DNA of 64,000 nt from positions 15,796 through 79,795 of the forward strand of contig DCIR01000072.1 of NCBI GenBank assembly GCA_002317155.1, in the 5' to 3' direction. Numbering within the stretch: position 1 is the stretch's first letter; each line of letters begins with the position of its first letter. The notes under the pieces were generated by a model. The model worked only from the letters and a program-made list of their open reading frames with translations. It did no database searches and had not been told where the DNA came from. Both the position numbers and the translations under genes were made by a program. Shown here one piece after another: positions 17,479 to 25,404 of this stretch. Origin of the DNA: Lachnospiraceae bacterium UBA1721. GTDB taxonomy: Bacteria; Bacillota; Clostridia; Lachnospirales; Lachnospiraceae.

Positions 17479-18933
17479 TTACTGATTCTTTTCATTCTCA
17501 GCGGCAATATATTCCCGCCATTTCTCTGTAGCTTGATTAACCAGCATAGAAGCATCCTGCTGCATATAAAATCCAGCTAACAATTGAGAATATATATCTA
17601 GCTCGGGTATCATTTGAGCCTTATCACTTACAATATAACTTGCTGTTCCGTTCATTTCAAGTAATGCTTCGACTCCCGGCTTAGAGTATACAGAATAATA
17701 TGTATACATGTTCGGATCATAATCTTCATATCCGGCCGGTGGTGTATTCCACATAGACCATACAAAAGCCAGCTTCCAAGCAGTGTCCTCATCATAGCAA
17801 GCGGGGATAACAACCGGATAATTCTTTGATGGTATAGTATATTTTCCTTCCGCATTATCAGGTCCCTTTGGGAAAGCTACTATACCGTAATCAGAATCAC
17901 TATCAATCATACATGGATCAAAATGTTCTGCACATCCTATTGTAAATGCGGCACCATCATATAAAAATATCTCATCAAAATCATAAACAGCTGACGGATG
18001 AAAAAATACATCCAAAATATATGCAGACCATTCAAGTGCTTCTCGTGTCTGATCGGAATTAACCAAAAGAGTGTATCCTTCTTCATCAATCCCTACAAAT
18101 CCACCACCATTTGAATATACTGCCGCCTCACAAAAGCTCTCGCAGCTGCCTGCGAATCCATAATATTCCGGCAATCCATCGCCATCCTCGTCGACCTGGA
18201 CATTCTCCAATATTTTTTCAAATTCGTCCCATGTCCAGGTGCCATCTGCCTGCATTTCATATATTGAATCAGGATTGATTCCATAAGCCCTTAATATATC
18301 TTCATTAAAAACAAGGCATAATGGTGATTGATTAATACCTGCTGCCATCGAATATATATGCTCATTGTCAGAATAGTTCTCCGCAGATCTGTTTCTATAG
18401 AATTTATAGCTGTCAAAATCAAGTATATCTATAGTAGCCAAATCATACATATATCCGTCTGAAAACGCCTGCGAAAGATAGTTATCATCATGAAGAACCC
18501 ATATCGTATTACTTTTGTATTGGCCGAACTCCACGTAATCGCAATACGCCTGCGTTATATTTTCATATGAAAAGTCACTGCCTCTTTTTACCTTAAAATT
18601 ATAAGTATCCTTAAGCCATTCATGATACTCATATACATCATCCTCATAATCACTAGTAGGCACATCATCTGCATTCGGATCAGACCACCAGTCAATAATC
18701 TCAATCTCCATACCACCAAAGTTCATCGGAAAATTGCTTCGTGCATCCACGATTAAATTATTCGAATAAGTCCATCCATCAGATATATGCCATATCAAAT
18801 CCGGATCTGTATAATCAGAATTCTCTACAAACGGCGCAGGCTCAGCAGCATCCTCCTCAGAACTGCTGCCACACCCTGTAATTAGTGTCAAAAACAGTAC
18901 TCCACATATCACTAAAGACAATATTTTTTTCAT
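17479..18933 (-). CDS. Family 1 solute-binding lipoprotein, paralog of the neighbour
   Basis: A 484-residue lipoprotein starting at the ATG at 18933 (in-frame ATGs lie upstream, but this one precedes the Lys-Lys signal start and has AGGA 11 nt before it). The lipobox is Leu-Ile-Thr-Gly-Cys. Unlike its paralog it lacks the coiled coil and goes directly into the binding fold. It shares the Gly-Gly-Met-Glu-Ile-x-Ile-x-Asp-Trp-Trp-Ser start and the Tyr-Glu-Met-Gln-Ala-Asp-Gly-Thr-Trp-Thr-Trp motif. A -10-like TATAAG lies about 70 nt upstream. With the next gene it forms a two-gene unit closed by a terminator. Confidence 0.8.
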   Translation of the reverse strand: MKKILSLVICGVLFLTLITGCGSSSEEDAAEPAPFVENSDYTDPDLIWHISDGWTYSNNLIVDARSNFPMNFGGMEIEIIDWWSDPNADDVPTSDYEDDVYEYHEWLKDTYNFKVKRGSDFSYENITQAYCDYVEFGQYKSNTIWVLHDDNYLSQAFSDGYMYDLATIDILDFDSYKFYRNRSAENYSDNEHIYSMAAGINQSPLCLVFNEDILRAYGINPDSIYEMQADGTWTWDEFEKILENVQVDEDGDGLPEYYGFAGSCESFCEAAVYSNGGGFVGIDEEGYTLLVNSDQTREALEWSAYILDVFFHPSAVYDFDEIFLYDGAAFTIGCAEHFDPCMIDSDSDYGIVAFPKGPDNAEGKYTIPSKNYPVVIPACYDEDTAWKLAFVWSMWNTPPAGYEDYDPNMYTYYSVYSKPGVEALLEMNGTASYIVSDKAQMIPELDIYSQLLAGFYMQQDASMLVNQATEKWREYIAAENEKNQ

Positions 18934-19022
18934 CAAAATTATATTCCTCATAATCAACATCATCGGAAAGCTTGGTTGGAATCTGTGCTTATAATCCTAA
19001 TACCCATTAACCAATATAGAAA

Positions 19023-19054
19023 ATAAAAAAGCTCCGAGCATACACTCGAAGCTT
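19023..19054 (-). terminator. Terminator of the first tRNA-Leu
   Basis: On the minus strand a 10-bp stem with one G-U pair (AAGCTTCGAG / CTCGGAGCTT) is followed by TTTTTTATTT, 13 nt past the tRNA 3' end. Confidence 0.85.
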
Positions 19055-19066
19055 TATATTGTCTGA

Positions 19067-19150
19067 TGCGGAAGAAGGGACTTGAACCCTCACGGCCTTG
19101 CGGTCACAAGATCCTTAGTCTTGCTCGTCTACCAATTCCGACACTTCCGC
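19067..19150 (-). tRNA. tRNA-Leu (anticodon AAG), copy 1
   Basis: An 84-nt type II tRNA with a 7-bp acceptor stem (GCGGAAG / CTTCCGC), the Leu-type D-loop GAATTGGTAGAC, anticodon stem CAAGA / TCTTG with loop CTAAGGA (anticodon AAG, decodes CUU), a long variable arm (GACCGCAAGGCC) and T-loop TTCAAGT. The CCA end is not encoded. The mature sequence is identical to the copy at 35697-35780. A34 in a bacterial tRNA-Leu implies either unmodified A or inosine made by TadA. Confidence 0.95.
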
Positions 19151-19163
19151 GCACAACAATGGT

Positions 19164-19192
19164 ATAGTACCACCCCTATTGAACTTTGTCAA
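19164..19192 (-). promoter_or_regulatory. Promoter of tRNA-Leu copy 1
   Basis: On the minus strand TTGACA (19192-19187), a 17-nt spacer and TACTAT (19169-19164) lie 14 nt before the mature 5' end. Confidence 0.85.
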
Positions 19193-19348
19193 CAATATCT
19201 TACGCTATTTTTTTACATTTTTTACAATCATTTTCACTATAGTTTATCTCTATCACCAGTGATAATAACTACATATTTCACTATAACCAACTTTCCATGC
19301 TATATTCTCACTATAAGATAAATTCATACGAAATCAGGTGATTAATTA

Positions 19349-19978
19349 ATGAAACAGATTCTTTGCTTCGGCGATTCAAATACATATGGTTACATTCCCG
19401 GTACAGGCAAGCGCTACGCCTGGGGCGAACGATGGACAAGTATTCTTCAGGAAAATCTTCGTACCAACGCTCCCGAGGCAAATATAAAAATAATCGAGGA
19501 AGGCCTTGTGGGACGAACTACAGTCTATGAAGATGCAACCAGACCCGGACTCCGTGGAAATGCACTACTTCCCTCAGTTCTCAAAAGTCATGGTAAGCTG
19601 GATACAATAATCCTTATGCTCGGAACCAATGATTGCAAATCTTTATACAATGCTTCTCCCAAAGAAATTGGTAGCGGAATCGAGACTTTACTCAAGCAGA
19701 TAAAAGCTATCTCTCCTGAGGCAAAAATCCTTCTTATCTCTCCGATTCATTTGGGTGAACATGTTTGGGAAGAAGGCTTTGATCCCGACTTTAACAAGCA
19801 TTCTGTCAAGGTATCAAAAGGACTTAAGAAGGTCTACTCTGAACTGGCATTAAAATATCATGCAGATTTTCTTGCCGCATCAGACTATGCTTCTCCAAGT
19901 GATGTAGACCAGGAACATCTAACAGTTCAGGGACACCAGATTTTAGCAGATGCAATTTACTCAAAACTCAGCGCATAA
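19349..19978 (+). CDS. SGNH/GDSL-family esterase
   Basis: A 209-residue cytoplasmic hydrolase of the SGNH fold. Block I Phe-Gly-Asp-Ser-Asn-Thr-Tyr-Gly holds the nucleophile Ser9; block III Leu-Gly-Thr-Asn-Asp holds the oxyanion Asn; block V has Asp-x-x-His near residue 190 (Asp-Gln-Glu-His-Leu). It resembles arylesterase and acetyl-xylan esterase (Axe2-like) members, which remove acetyl groups from plant sugars; that substrate is an inference. There is no signal peptide. The start has only a weak AGGTGA site. The 198 nt upstream hold the divergent tRNA promoter, a palindrome TATCAC-CA-GTGATA (19251-19264) and three copies of TCACTATA (near 19234, 19278 and 19308). Confidence 0.85.
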   Translation: MKQILCFGDSNTYGYIPGTGKRYAWGERWTSILQENLRTNAPEANIKIIEEGLVGRTTVYEDATRPGLRGNALLPSVLKSHGKLDTIILMLGTNDCKSLYNASPKEIGSGIETLLKQIKAISPEAKILLISPIHLGEHVWEEGFDPDFNKHSVKVSKGLKKVYSELALKYHADFLAASDYASPSDVDQEHLTVQGHQILADAIYSKLSA

Positions 19979-20091
19979 TATGGTATTATACAAGAGGACA
20001 ATGTCTTAAAGCTGCGGTGAACTTGCCCAAAGCAAACTAAAACGCCTTTATGCCCCCTCAAACAAGAGAAAGTAACTAAATTGCATTTTTT

Positions 20092-21126
20092 ATGAAAAAG
20101 AATAAACCATTTACTATATTTATAATTTTATTTATAGCGCTCGTAGCAATTTTCATTTTTTCTTTGTGTGTCGGAAGCGTTAATATTTCTGCCAAAGACA
20201 TACTGAATGCTTTATTCGGAAAACTGATAAAAATCTCGAGTTCAAATAACGAGCCTTCAGCTATATCCGCAAGCACCATTATCATAAGAAGTATCAGACT
20301 TCCAAGGGTATTTGCAGGATTACTTGCAGGCATCGGACTTGCGAGCGCAGGTGTGGTTCTTCAGGGAATAATGAACAATTCTCTGGCCGGCCCGAACACT
20401 ATAGGTGTTAATTCGGGTGCCGGCTTTTTTGTCATGCTGGCTATGCTGTTTCTGCCCGGCAAGCTATGGGCTACTCCCGTTTTCGCTTTTATAGGTTCAC
20501 TCATCACCACCCTGGCAATCTTTTTACTGGCATATCTTGGGGACCGTTCCCGTACAACCATCATCCTGGCCGGCATAACCGTATCAAGTTTTTTGTCTGC
20601 AGGCATCAACCTCATAAAGCTCCTCGATACTGATATATCAATCAATATCACAACCTTTTTGGTCGGATCCCTTGCAGGAATCAATGCAAACAATCTTTAT
20701 ATACCTGCTATAGGAATCGTAATTGCGTTTATCATTCTTCTCTTCCTTGCAAAGGCATTAAATATGCTAGCCCTCGGAGATGAAATAGCAATGTCACTGG
20801 GATTAAATATAAATGTGACTCGTTTTTCTCTATTAATCCTTTCAAGCATACTTGCAGGATGCGTTGTAAGCTTTGCGGGTCTTCTTAGTTTTGTGGGACT
20901 CATTGTCCCCCACATTTGCAGAAAGCTTGTCGGCAATGATGCCAAGCTCTTATTACCCTGCAGCGCGCTGCTTGGCGGATGCTTTGTAATGCTTAGCGAC
21001 GCTCTGGGAAGAGTTATTTTTGCACCATACGAACTTCCGGTCGGAATCATAATGGCTTTTATCGGCGGACCATTTTTTATGTATTTACTCTTAAAAAAGA
21101 AGGGAGGTCGCAGACTCAATGCTTAA
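20092..21126 (+). CDS. FecCD-family ABC transporter permease (iron chelate, heme or corrinoid)
   Basis: A 344-residue protein with about nine or ten membrane segments and the FecCD/BtuC hallmarks: Arg-Leu-Pro-Arg-Val near residue 65, Gly-Ala/Ile-x-Leu-Ala-x-Ala-Gly-x-x-Leu-Gln-Gly, and Leu-Ser-Phe-Val-Gly-Leu-Ile-Val-Pro-His. It imports metal chelates, heme or cobamides; the substrate cannot be fixed. An in-frame stop lies just upstream of the ATG, and no good ribosome-binding site is visible (GAGAAAG is 23 nt away). It overlaps the ATPase gene by 8 nt. The binding protein is probably the one at 22601-23731 on the other strand. Confidence 0.9.
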   Translation: MKKNKPFTIFIILFIALVAIFIFSLCVGSVNISAKDILNALFGKLIKISSSNNEPSAISASTIIIRSIRLPRVFAGLLAGIGLASAGVVLQGIMNNSLAGPNTIGVNSGAGFFVMLAMLFLPGKLWATPVFAFIGSLITTLAIFLLAYLGDRSRTTIILAGITVSSFLSAGINLIKLLDTDISINITTFLVGSLAGINANNLYIPAIGIVIAFIILLFLAKALNMLALGDEIAMSLGLNINVTRFSLLILSSILAGCVVSFAGLLSFVGLIVPHICRKLVGNDAKLLLPCSALLGGCFVMLSDALGRVIFAPYELPVGIIMAFIGGPFFMYLLLKKKGGRRLNA

Positions 21127-21877
21127 ATATGAAAATGTATCTGTTTCCTGCGGTCATACCCCGCTTTTAAGTAATATAAACCTGACGGTTAATGATAATA
21201 CCATCACTACTGTTATCGGTCCCAACGGGTGTGGAAAAACCACCCTTCTTCGCGCGCTGAGCGGAAGCTGCACTGTTACCTCGGGTAAAATATATATTGA
21301 CGATACTGACTATCTGTCTCTTAAACCGAAAAAAAGAGCCCAGCTCCTCTCATACCTCCCTCAAATACGCGGAACCATTCCAACCCTTTCAGTAAAAACA
21401 CTTACTGAGCATGGTCGCTTTCCGTATCTGGGATTTACCAGAAAAGCTAATGCAGAAGACTACAGGATTATTGAAAATTCCATGAACCTGGCCGGTGTGT
21501 CAGATTACGCCACACAATCTGTGGACACCCTCTCAGGCGGTATCAGGCAGCGCGCTTATATATCCATGCAGCTTGCCCAGGATAGTTCTTATGTGATTGC
21601 AGATGAACCTACGACCTACCTCGATATTCCGAGCCAGAAGGACGTTATCTCCATCTACCGCACACAAAAAGAATTAGGTAAAACAGTAATTCTCGTACTT
21701 CATGACATAGCTCAGGCACTCTCTGTTTCCGATCAGATAATAGTAATGAAGGACAGAAAAATAATCGCCGCAGACACTCCAGCCGAGCTATTAAAGCAAC
21801 ATATAATCGAGGATGTGTTTGGCATACAAATCAAAGAATTCAAAGACGAAGAAAACACCTATTATTTATGTGTATAA
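21119..21877 (+). CDS. FecE/BtuD-type ABC transporter ATPase
   Basis: A 252-residue ATP-binding subunit with Walker A Gly-Pro-Asn-Gly-Cys-Gly-Lys-Thr-Thr (about 36-44), signature Leu-Ser-Gly-Gly-Ile-Arg-Gln-Arg (about 137), Walker B ending in Ala-Asp-Glu-Pro-Thr, and switch His in Val-Leu-His-Asp. It powers the permease encoded just before it, with which its gene overlaps (GGGAGG lies inside the permease end). The stop codon lies inside the hairpin at 21855-21889. Confidence 0.92.
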   Translation: MLKYENVSVSCGHTPLLSNINLTVNDNTITTVIGPNGCGKTTLLRALSGSCTVTSGKIYIDDTDYLSLKPKKRAQLLSYLPQIRGTIPTLSVKTLTEHGRFPYLGFTRKANAEDYRIIENSMNLAGVSDYATQSVDTLSGGIRQRAYISMQLAQDSSYVIADEPTTYLDIPSQKDVISIYRTQKELGKTVILVLHDIAQALSVSDQIIVMKDRKIIAADTPAELLKQHIIEDVFGIQIKEFKDEENTYYLCV

Positions 21878-21889
21878 AATAATAGGTGT
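21855..21889. terminator. Bidirectional hairpin between the importer and the siroheme gene
   Basis: A perfect 13-bp inverted repeat (ACACCTATTATTT / AAATAATAGGTGT) overlaps the ATPase stop codon. On the minus strand it is followed by TTTTC, so it may end the convergent siroheme gene; on the plus strand only CTTCC follows. Confidence 0.6.
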
Positions 21890-21912
21890 CTTCCAACTAT
21901 ACTTCCGGACAT

Positions 21913-22536
21913 TTATATCCGGCAGTACATATTAATGATTCTTTCTAATTCCTCCGGCGACAGGACATCTCCTTTTTGCATGCACTCATTAGCAATATGC
22001 TTAAATGCCTTATGACGCTTGCCGGCATCTGTTACCTCCGTCTTAACACGCGGTCTTACACTTGCAAGATAATCCAATATTTCCTCTATATTGTCGGGTA
22101 CAATATCCTCAATCTGTCTTCGGATATTCATTGCCACCTGCGGACTTGCTCCGGAGCTTGAGACTCCTATAACCAACGGACCTCTTTGAATAACTGACGG
22201 AAATATAAAATCACATTTCTCCTGGTCATCCACTACATTAACAGGTATGTTCTTTTCACGACAATATCTGCAAATATCTGCATTTACCTTCTCGTCATCA
22301 GTAGCGGCAATCACATAATATGCTCCGACCAGGTCATCCAATTCAACCTTTTTGTTAACCAGCTTTATCCGATCACTTTCATACTTCTTAATCTCTTCAG
22401 AAATCACCGGTGCAATCACTGTTAACGTCGCATCAAATGAAGCAAGTCGCGATACCTTTTCAAGCGCTATATTTCCACCGCCTATCACTATCCCTTTTTT
22501 ATCCTTGAGCTCAAAATAGAACGGAAAATATGCCAT
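21913..22536 (-). CDS. Precorrin-2 dehydrogenase (siroheme synthase N-terminal domain, Met8/SirC type)
   Basis: A 207-residue protein with the NAD-binding Val-Ile-Gly-Gly-Gly-Asn-Ile-Ala motif (about 17-24), Ala-Ala-Thr-Asp-Asp near 77, Asn-Val-Val-Asp-Asp, and Ile-Gly-Val-Ser-Ser-Ser-Gly-Ala-Ser-Pro typical of CysG_N/Met8p. It oxidises precorrin-2 to sirohydrochlorin, and some members also insert iron. Siroheme is the cofactor needed by the sulfite reductase at 26038-26907, which gives the gene a clear job here. It stands alone, with the methyltransferase and other steps not in the window. Confidence 0.87.
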   Translation of the reverse strand: MAYFPFYFELKDKKGIVIGGGNIALEKVSRLASFDATLTVIAPVISEEIKKYESDRIKLVNKKVELDDLVGAYYVIAATDDEKVNADICRYCREKNIPVNVVDDQEKCDFIFPSVIQRGPLVIGVSSSGASPQVAMNIRRQIEDIVPDNIEEILDYLASVRPRVKTEVTDAGKRHKAFKHIANECMQKGDVLSPEELERIINMYCRI

Positions 22537-22600
22537 GTATTACATACCTCGTCATGAATTGATATTTGCTTTTTGCAATTCATTCAGCTTACTAATCCTG

Positions 22601-23731
22601 CTACTGATACAGAATATCTGCCAATAACGCGTAAGCCTCTCCCCATCTTGCATTCGGCTTGGAATTATATAATGCCTTATCAATTATATAATAATTGCCG
22701 TTCTGAACAGCGCTGAGTGATGCCCATGCACTGCTTGATGCAATTAGGTTCTCAAAGTTTTCAATCGCAGCCTCAGTATCTTCTCCCTGAGTAGTCACAA
22801 ATATATATTCCGGATCTGCCAGCACTATAGCCTCAAGACTCAAATCATCCAAAAGCGCATCATCGCTGTCTGCAATATTTATACAATCCAGATCAGCTAA
22901 TATCTCTCCTCCTACAGTTCCCTCACTACCCTTAGCCTTAACAGAGCTGGCTGCTGCTCTGATAAACAAAACTGTCGGCTTACTGCCATCGATTTTATCT
23001 TTAGCAGCCTCAATCTCATCAACTATATTAAGGCCGTTTTTCTCATACAAATCCTTGCGACCGGTTATATCTGTGCAGATATCGAGCATTTCAAGATAAC
23101 TGTCAAAATTAGATACATCAAAATAAGCAACTGTTATTCCCGCACTTTCAAGAGTATCCACAAGTTCTGTCTGAGCTTCGGTGTTAGCACTTGCTATCAC
23201 AAAATCGGGCAGTTCAGAAACTATAGCCTCAATATCCGGGCTAAGGAAGCTTCCTAAATTGACAACTGCTTCATCCAAATCAAGATCAAATGCAGTCCAT
23301 GAATCCCTCACAGTACCTATCACTTCGCCACCGGCAAGATACCAGGTATCGCAAAAGCTTCCAAGCAGTGTGATAACTCTCTCAGGGCTATCAACAGTAA
23401 CCTCTCGTCCCAATGCATCCGTAAATGTCACCGGTCCGGGTACATATCCTTCCGAGGAATCTCCCTCAGAAATCTCTCCGTTATCTACCACCTGATCTGT
23501 ATTCTCGGCACCATTTACTGTATCATTCTCATTTACAACACCATTTCCATCCGCTTCACCGGTAACATTTCCTGTATTATTTACAGCATCATTTGTCGCG
23601 TCTGATGCATTATTTTGCGCATTACCGCATGCGCCCAAGAAAACTGTTATCGCCGCTATCTCAATACCGGCAATAATTTTCATTAATAATCTACTGTTTT
23701 TTATATTCAACCATTTATTATTCATAATCAT
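22601..23731 (-). CDS. Periplasmic-binding-protein-like lipoprotein for metal chelate uptake
   Basis: A 376-residue lipoprotein (lipobox Phe-Leu-Gly-Ala-Cys, Cys about 35), then an Asn/Asp/Gly-rich linker to about residue 95, then a TroA/BtuF-type class III binding fold (Thr-Asp-Ala-Leu-Gly-Arg-Glu-Val-Thr-Val at about 101, Pro-Glu-Arg-Val-Ile-Thr-Leu). It is the likely receptor for the FecCD/FecE pair encoded convergently at 20092-21877, although the siroheme gene lies between. The start may be ATG 23731 or ATG 23725. The substrate (iron chelate, heme or corrinoid) cannot be told. Confidence 0.82.
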   Translation of the reverse strand: MIMNNKWLNIKNSRLLMKIIAGIEIAAITVFLGACGNAQNNASDATNDAVNNTGNVTGEADGNGVVNENDTVNGAENTDQVVDNGEISEGDSSEGYVPGPVTFTDALGREVTVDSPERVITLLGSFCDTWYLAGGEVIGTVRDSWTAFDLDLDEAVVNLGSFLSPDIEAIVSELPDFVIASANTEAQTELVDTLESAGITVAYFDVSNFDSYLEMLDICTDITGRKDLYEKNGLNIVDEIEAAKDKIDGSKPTVLFIRAAASSVKAKGSEGTVGGEILADLDCINIADSDDALLDDLSLEAIVLADPEYIFVTTQGEDTEAAIENFENLIASSSAWASLSAVQNGNYYIIDKALYNSKPNARWGEAYALLADILYQ

Positions 23732-23794
23732 TCCATTCCTATTACATAATCGCCGAAACCGCTGCGCTTGTTTCGGGATTGTATCACGGTCGTC

Positions 23795-23823
23795 AAATAC
23801 ACTCGAACAAGTTCGATGTATTT
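23795..23823. promoter_or_regulatory. Inverted repeat upstream of the metal-chelate binding protein
   Basis: Arms AAATACA-C-TCGAAC and GTTCGA-TGTATTT with a 2-nt loop form a strong stem with one bulge; its core TCGAAC-AA-GTTCGA is a perfect interrupted palindrome. It lies 64-92 nt before the start of the binding protein and next to a TTGACG hexamer. It could be an operator or a leader hairpin. Confidence 0.45.
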
Positions 23824-23839
23824 TCCTCGTCGTGTATAC

Positions 23840-23880
23840 AAAAAGCGCCTATCTATCTATACACTAAATAGATAAGCGCT
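23840..23880 (-). terminator. Terminator of the sulfur-carrier operon
   Basis: On the minus strand a 12-bp stem with one mismatch (AGCGCTTATCTA / TAGATAGGCGCT) is followed by TTTTTGT, 9 nt past the stop of the JAMM gene. It closes the operon that begins at metY. Confidence 0.8.
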
Positions 23881-23888
23881 GTCCAGCA

Positions 23889-24320
23889 TTAAAAATAATA
23901 TTCTTCAGAATAAATTCTCAAATCTTCTTTAGTAACAACTTCATTCTCCACATGGAAAGAATTAAGCACCGCATTCTCTGCCATCAAAGAAACAATCATA
24001 TAACTCGCCTTTGAATCATATGACAGCCTGATATCCTCGACAGAAGGTCTAGACGGTGATACCGGATGAGAATGCCAGTTACCGAGTGGCTTTAATCCGT
24101 TAGCACGCATATCCTTTATCGCTGCAAACTGTTCCTTAGGATCCAAAGTAAAATGATCGTCCGAATGATCAATATTCGTAAGATAATATACTTTCTTTAC
24201 CAGTCTGCCTTCCTCATTTTCTTCTCCGGCAATAAGGCCACATGCCTCCTCAGGAAGATGCTCCTTCGCATACTTTACAATCTCATCATACAGACTGTAT
24301 TCCATTCTGATAATTCCCAT
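23889..24320 (-). CDS. JAMM/MPN metalloprotease acting on a sulfur-carrier protein (HcyD/Mec+-like)
   Basis: A 143-residue single-domain JAB protease. The zinc-binding JAMM motif is complete: Glu25, then His83-Ser84-His85-Pro86, Ser93 and Asp96. Known relatives are Mec+ of Mycobacterium, which releases cysteine from CysO-cysteine, and HcyD of Wolinella succinogenes, which trims the carrier HcyS and later frees homocysteine from it. Being the last gene of an operon with a ThiS-like carrier, a ThiF-like activator and MetY supports the HcyD role. The start has AGGAGG 6 nt upstream and lies 11 nt after the stop of the activator gene. Confidence 0.85.
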   Translation of the reverse strand: MGIIRMEYSLYDEIVKYAKEHLPEEACGLIAGEENEEGRLVKKVYYLTNIDHSDDHFTLDPKEQFAAIKDMRANGLKPLGNWHSHPVSPSRPSVEDIRLSYDSKASYMIVSLMAENAVLNSFHVENEVVTKEDLRIYSEEYYF

Positions 24321-24331
24321 CCGACTCCTCC

Positions 24332-25165
24332 TTAGCTTCTGGGTGCATCGAAACGGCTAGCGGTCTCCTCACATACATCCTGCTCATAATCAATAGGCTC
24401 TAAAATTGTAGGATTATCTCCGCATACAGCGCACTTGCAATCACGCTTGGGAAGCTTTATCTTGTTAAATTTCATATCCAGCGCATCATAGGTAAGAAGT
24501 GAACCGGTAAGCGGCTCTCCTACTCCGATGATGTACTTGATTGCCTCCATAGCCTGGAGACTTCCGATTACACCACCCATCGCTCCGATTACGCCGGCCT
24601 GCTTACAGGTAGGAACAGCATCCTTCGGCGGAGGATTCTTAAATACACATCTGTAGCAAGGACCCTGATCGGGAATATATGTCATAAGCTGACCCTTAAA
24701 ACGGATAATTCCTGCATGTGAGAAGGGCTTCTTCTCAAGTACGCATGCATCATTAATCAAAAACTTCGCAGGGAAATTATCGGTTCCGTCAATGATAAAA
24801 TCATATTCCCTTACAAGCTCTCTGATATTAGTTGAGTCAACAAACATTCTATAGGTCTTAACCTCAACATCGGGATTCATGGCATTCATGGTTTCCTTAG
24901 CGGATTTAACCTTTGCCTTACCGACATCTGCTGTTCCATGAATAATCTGACGCTGAAGGTTTGAAAGATCAACCTCATCTGCATCGACAATACCGATAGT
25001 ACCTACACCGGCTGCCACAAGATACATTGCAGCGGGAGCTCCGAGACCACCGGCACCTATAATAAGTACCTTCGCATTAAGTAACTTCTTCTGGCCCTTC
25101 GCTCCTACCTCTTTCAGTATAATATGGCGCGAATAACGCTCAATCTGTTCATCTGTAAGTGCCAT
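24332..25165 (-). CDS. ThiF/MoeB/HesA-family E1-like adenylyltransferase for the sulfur carrier (HcyF-like)
   Basis: A 277-residue E1-like enzyme. It shows the nucleotide-binding Gly-Ala-Gly-Gly-Leu-Gly-Ala-Pro loop (about 37-44), Asp-Asn-Leu-Gln/Asn-Arg-Gln contact residues (Leu-Ser-Asn-Leu-Gln-Arg-Gln), the Asp-x-x-Asp-Asn-Phe motif near 130, and a zinc site from Cys-Tyr-Arg-Cys (about 170) and Cys-Ala-Val-Cys (about 248). It should adenylate the C-terminal glycine of the carrier encoded just upstream so that sulfide can make a thiocarboxylate. Its ATG overlaps the carrier's TAA by one base (TAATG), and its GGGAGGTGG ribosome-binding site is the carrier's own Gly-Gly-Gly codons. Confidence 0.9.
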   Translation of the reverse strand: MALTDEQIERYSRHIILKEVGAKGQKKLLNAKVLIIGAGGLGAPAAMYLVAAGVGTIGIVDADEVDLSNLQRQIIHGTADVGKAKVKSAKETMNAMNPDVEVKTYRMFVDSTNIRELVREYDFIIDGTDNFPAKFLINDACVLEKKPFSHAGIIRFKGQLMTYIPDQGPCYRCVFKNPPPKDAVPTCKQAGVIGAMGGVIGSLQAMEAIKYIIGVGEPLTGSLLTYDALDMKFNKIKLPKRDCKCAVCGDNPTILEPIDYEQDVCEETASRFDAPRS

Positions 25166-25371
25166 TACTGACCACCTCCCATGAAATAAAGAAACTCTAC
25201 GTTGTCGCCGTCCTTAAGAACGGTTGTTGCCTTAGCATCACTCTCAATAAACTCCTCATTTATAGAGACAGTAACATACTCAGGCATTTCAACGTTTTCA
25301 CTCTCTATAAGCTCAGGAAGGGTAAGTCCATCCTTATATTCTTTCTTTTCACCTGCAACTGTAATAATCAT
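25165..25371 (-). CDS. thiS: ThiS/MoaD-like sulfur-carrier protein ending in Gly-Gly-Gly-Gln (HcyS-like)
   Basis: A 68-residue ubiquitin-like carrier. The fold-typical Leu-Pro-Glu-Leu-Ile helix and Val-Ser-Ile-Asn-Glu-Glu-Phe strand (about 34-40) and Leu-Lys-Asp-Gly-Asp-Asn-Val-Glu-Phe-Leu motif (about 52-61) are present. The chain ends Met-Gly-Gly-Gly-Gln, so one residue follows the glycine that must carry sulfur. In the Wolinella pathway the carrier HcyS is likewise made with an extra C-terminal residue (alanine) that HcyD removes. No ThiG, ThiH or thiazole genes are nearby, so a role in thiamine is less likely than in homocysteine formation. Translation is coupled to the activator gene. 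Confidence 0.88.
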   Translation of the reverse strand: MIITVAGEKKEYKDGLTLPELIESENVEMPEYVTVSINEEFIESDAKATTVLKDGDNVEFLYFMGGGQ

Positions 25372-25404
25372 AATGACCTCCGTTTATAAATAATTATTCA
25401 AACT

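Noticed and set aside
19231..19264. ATAG-N7-CTAT at 19239-19253 as a fourth sulfur box
   Set aside because: It lacks the GGC/AGCC flank of sites A-C and precedes an esterase gene; about two such cores are expected by chance.
19979..20091. Cobalamin riboswitch ahead of the FecCD-type permease
   Set aside because: The 113 nt contain some GC-rich words but no B12-box, and are too short for the aptamer.
21855..21889. Hairpin as a plus-strand terminator for the ATPase gene only
   Set aside because: Lacks a T-run in that direction and overlaps the stop codon; kept as a bidirectional or minus-strand signal.
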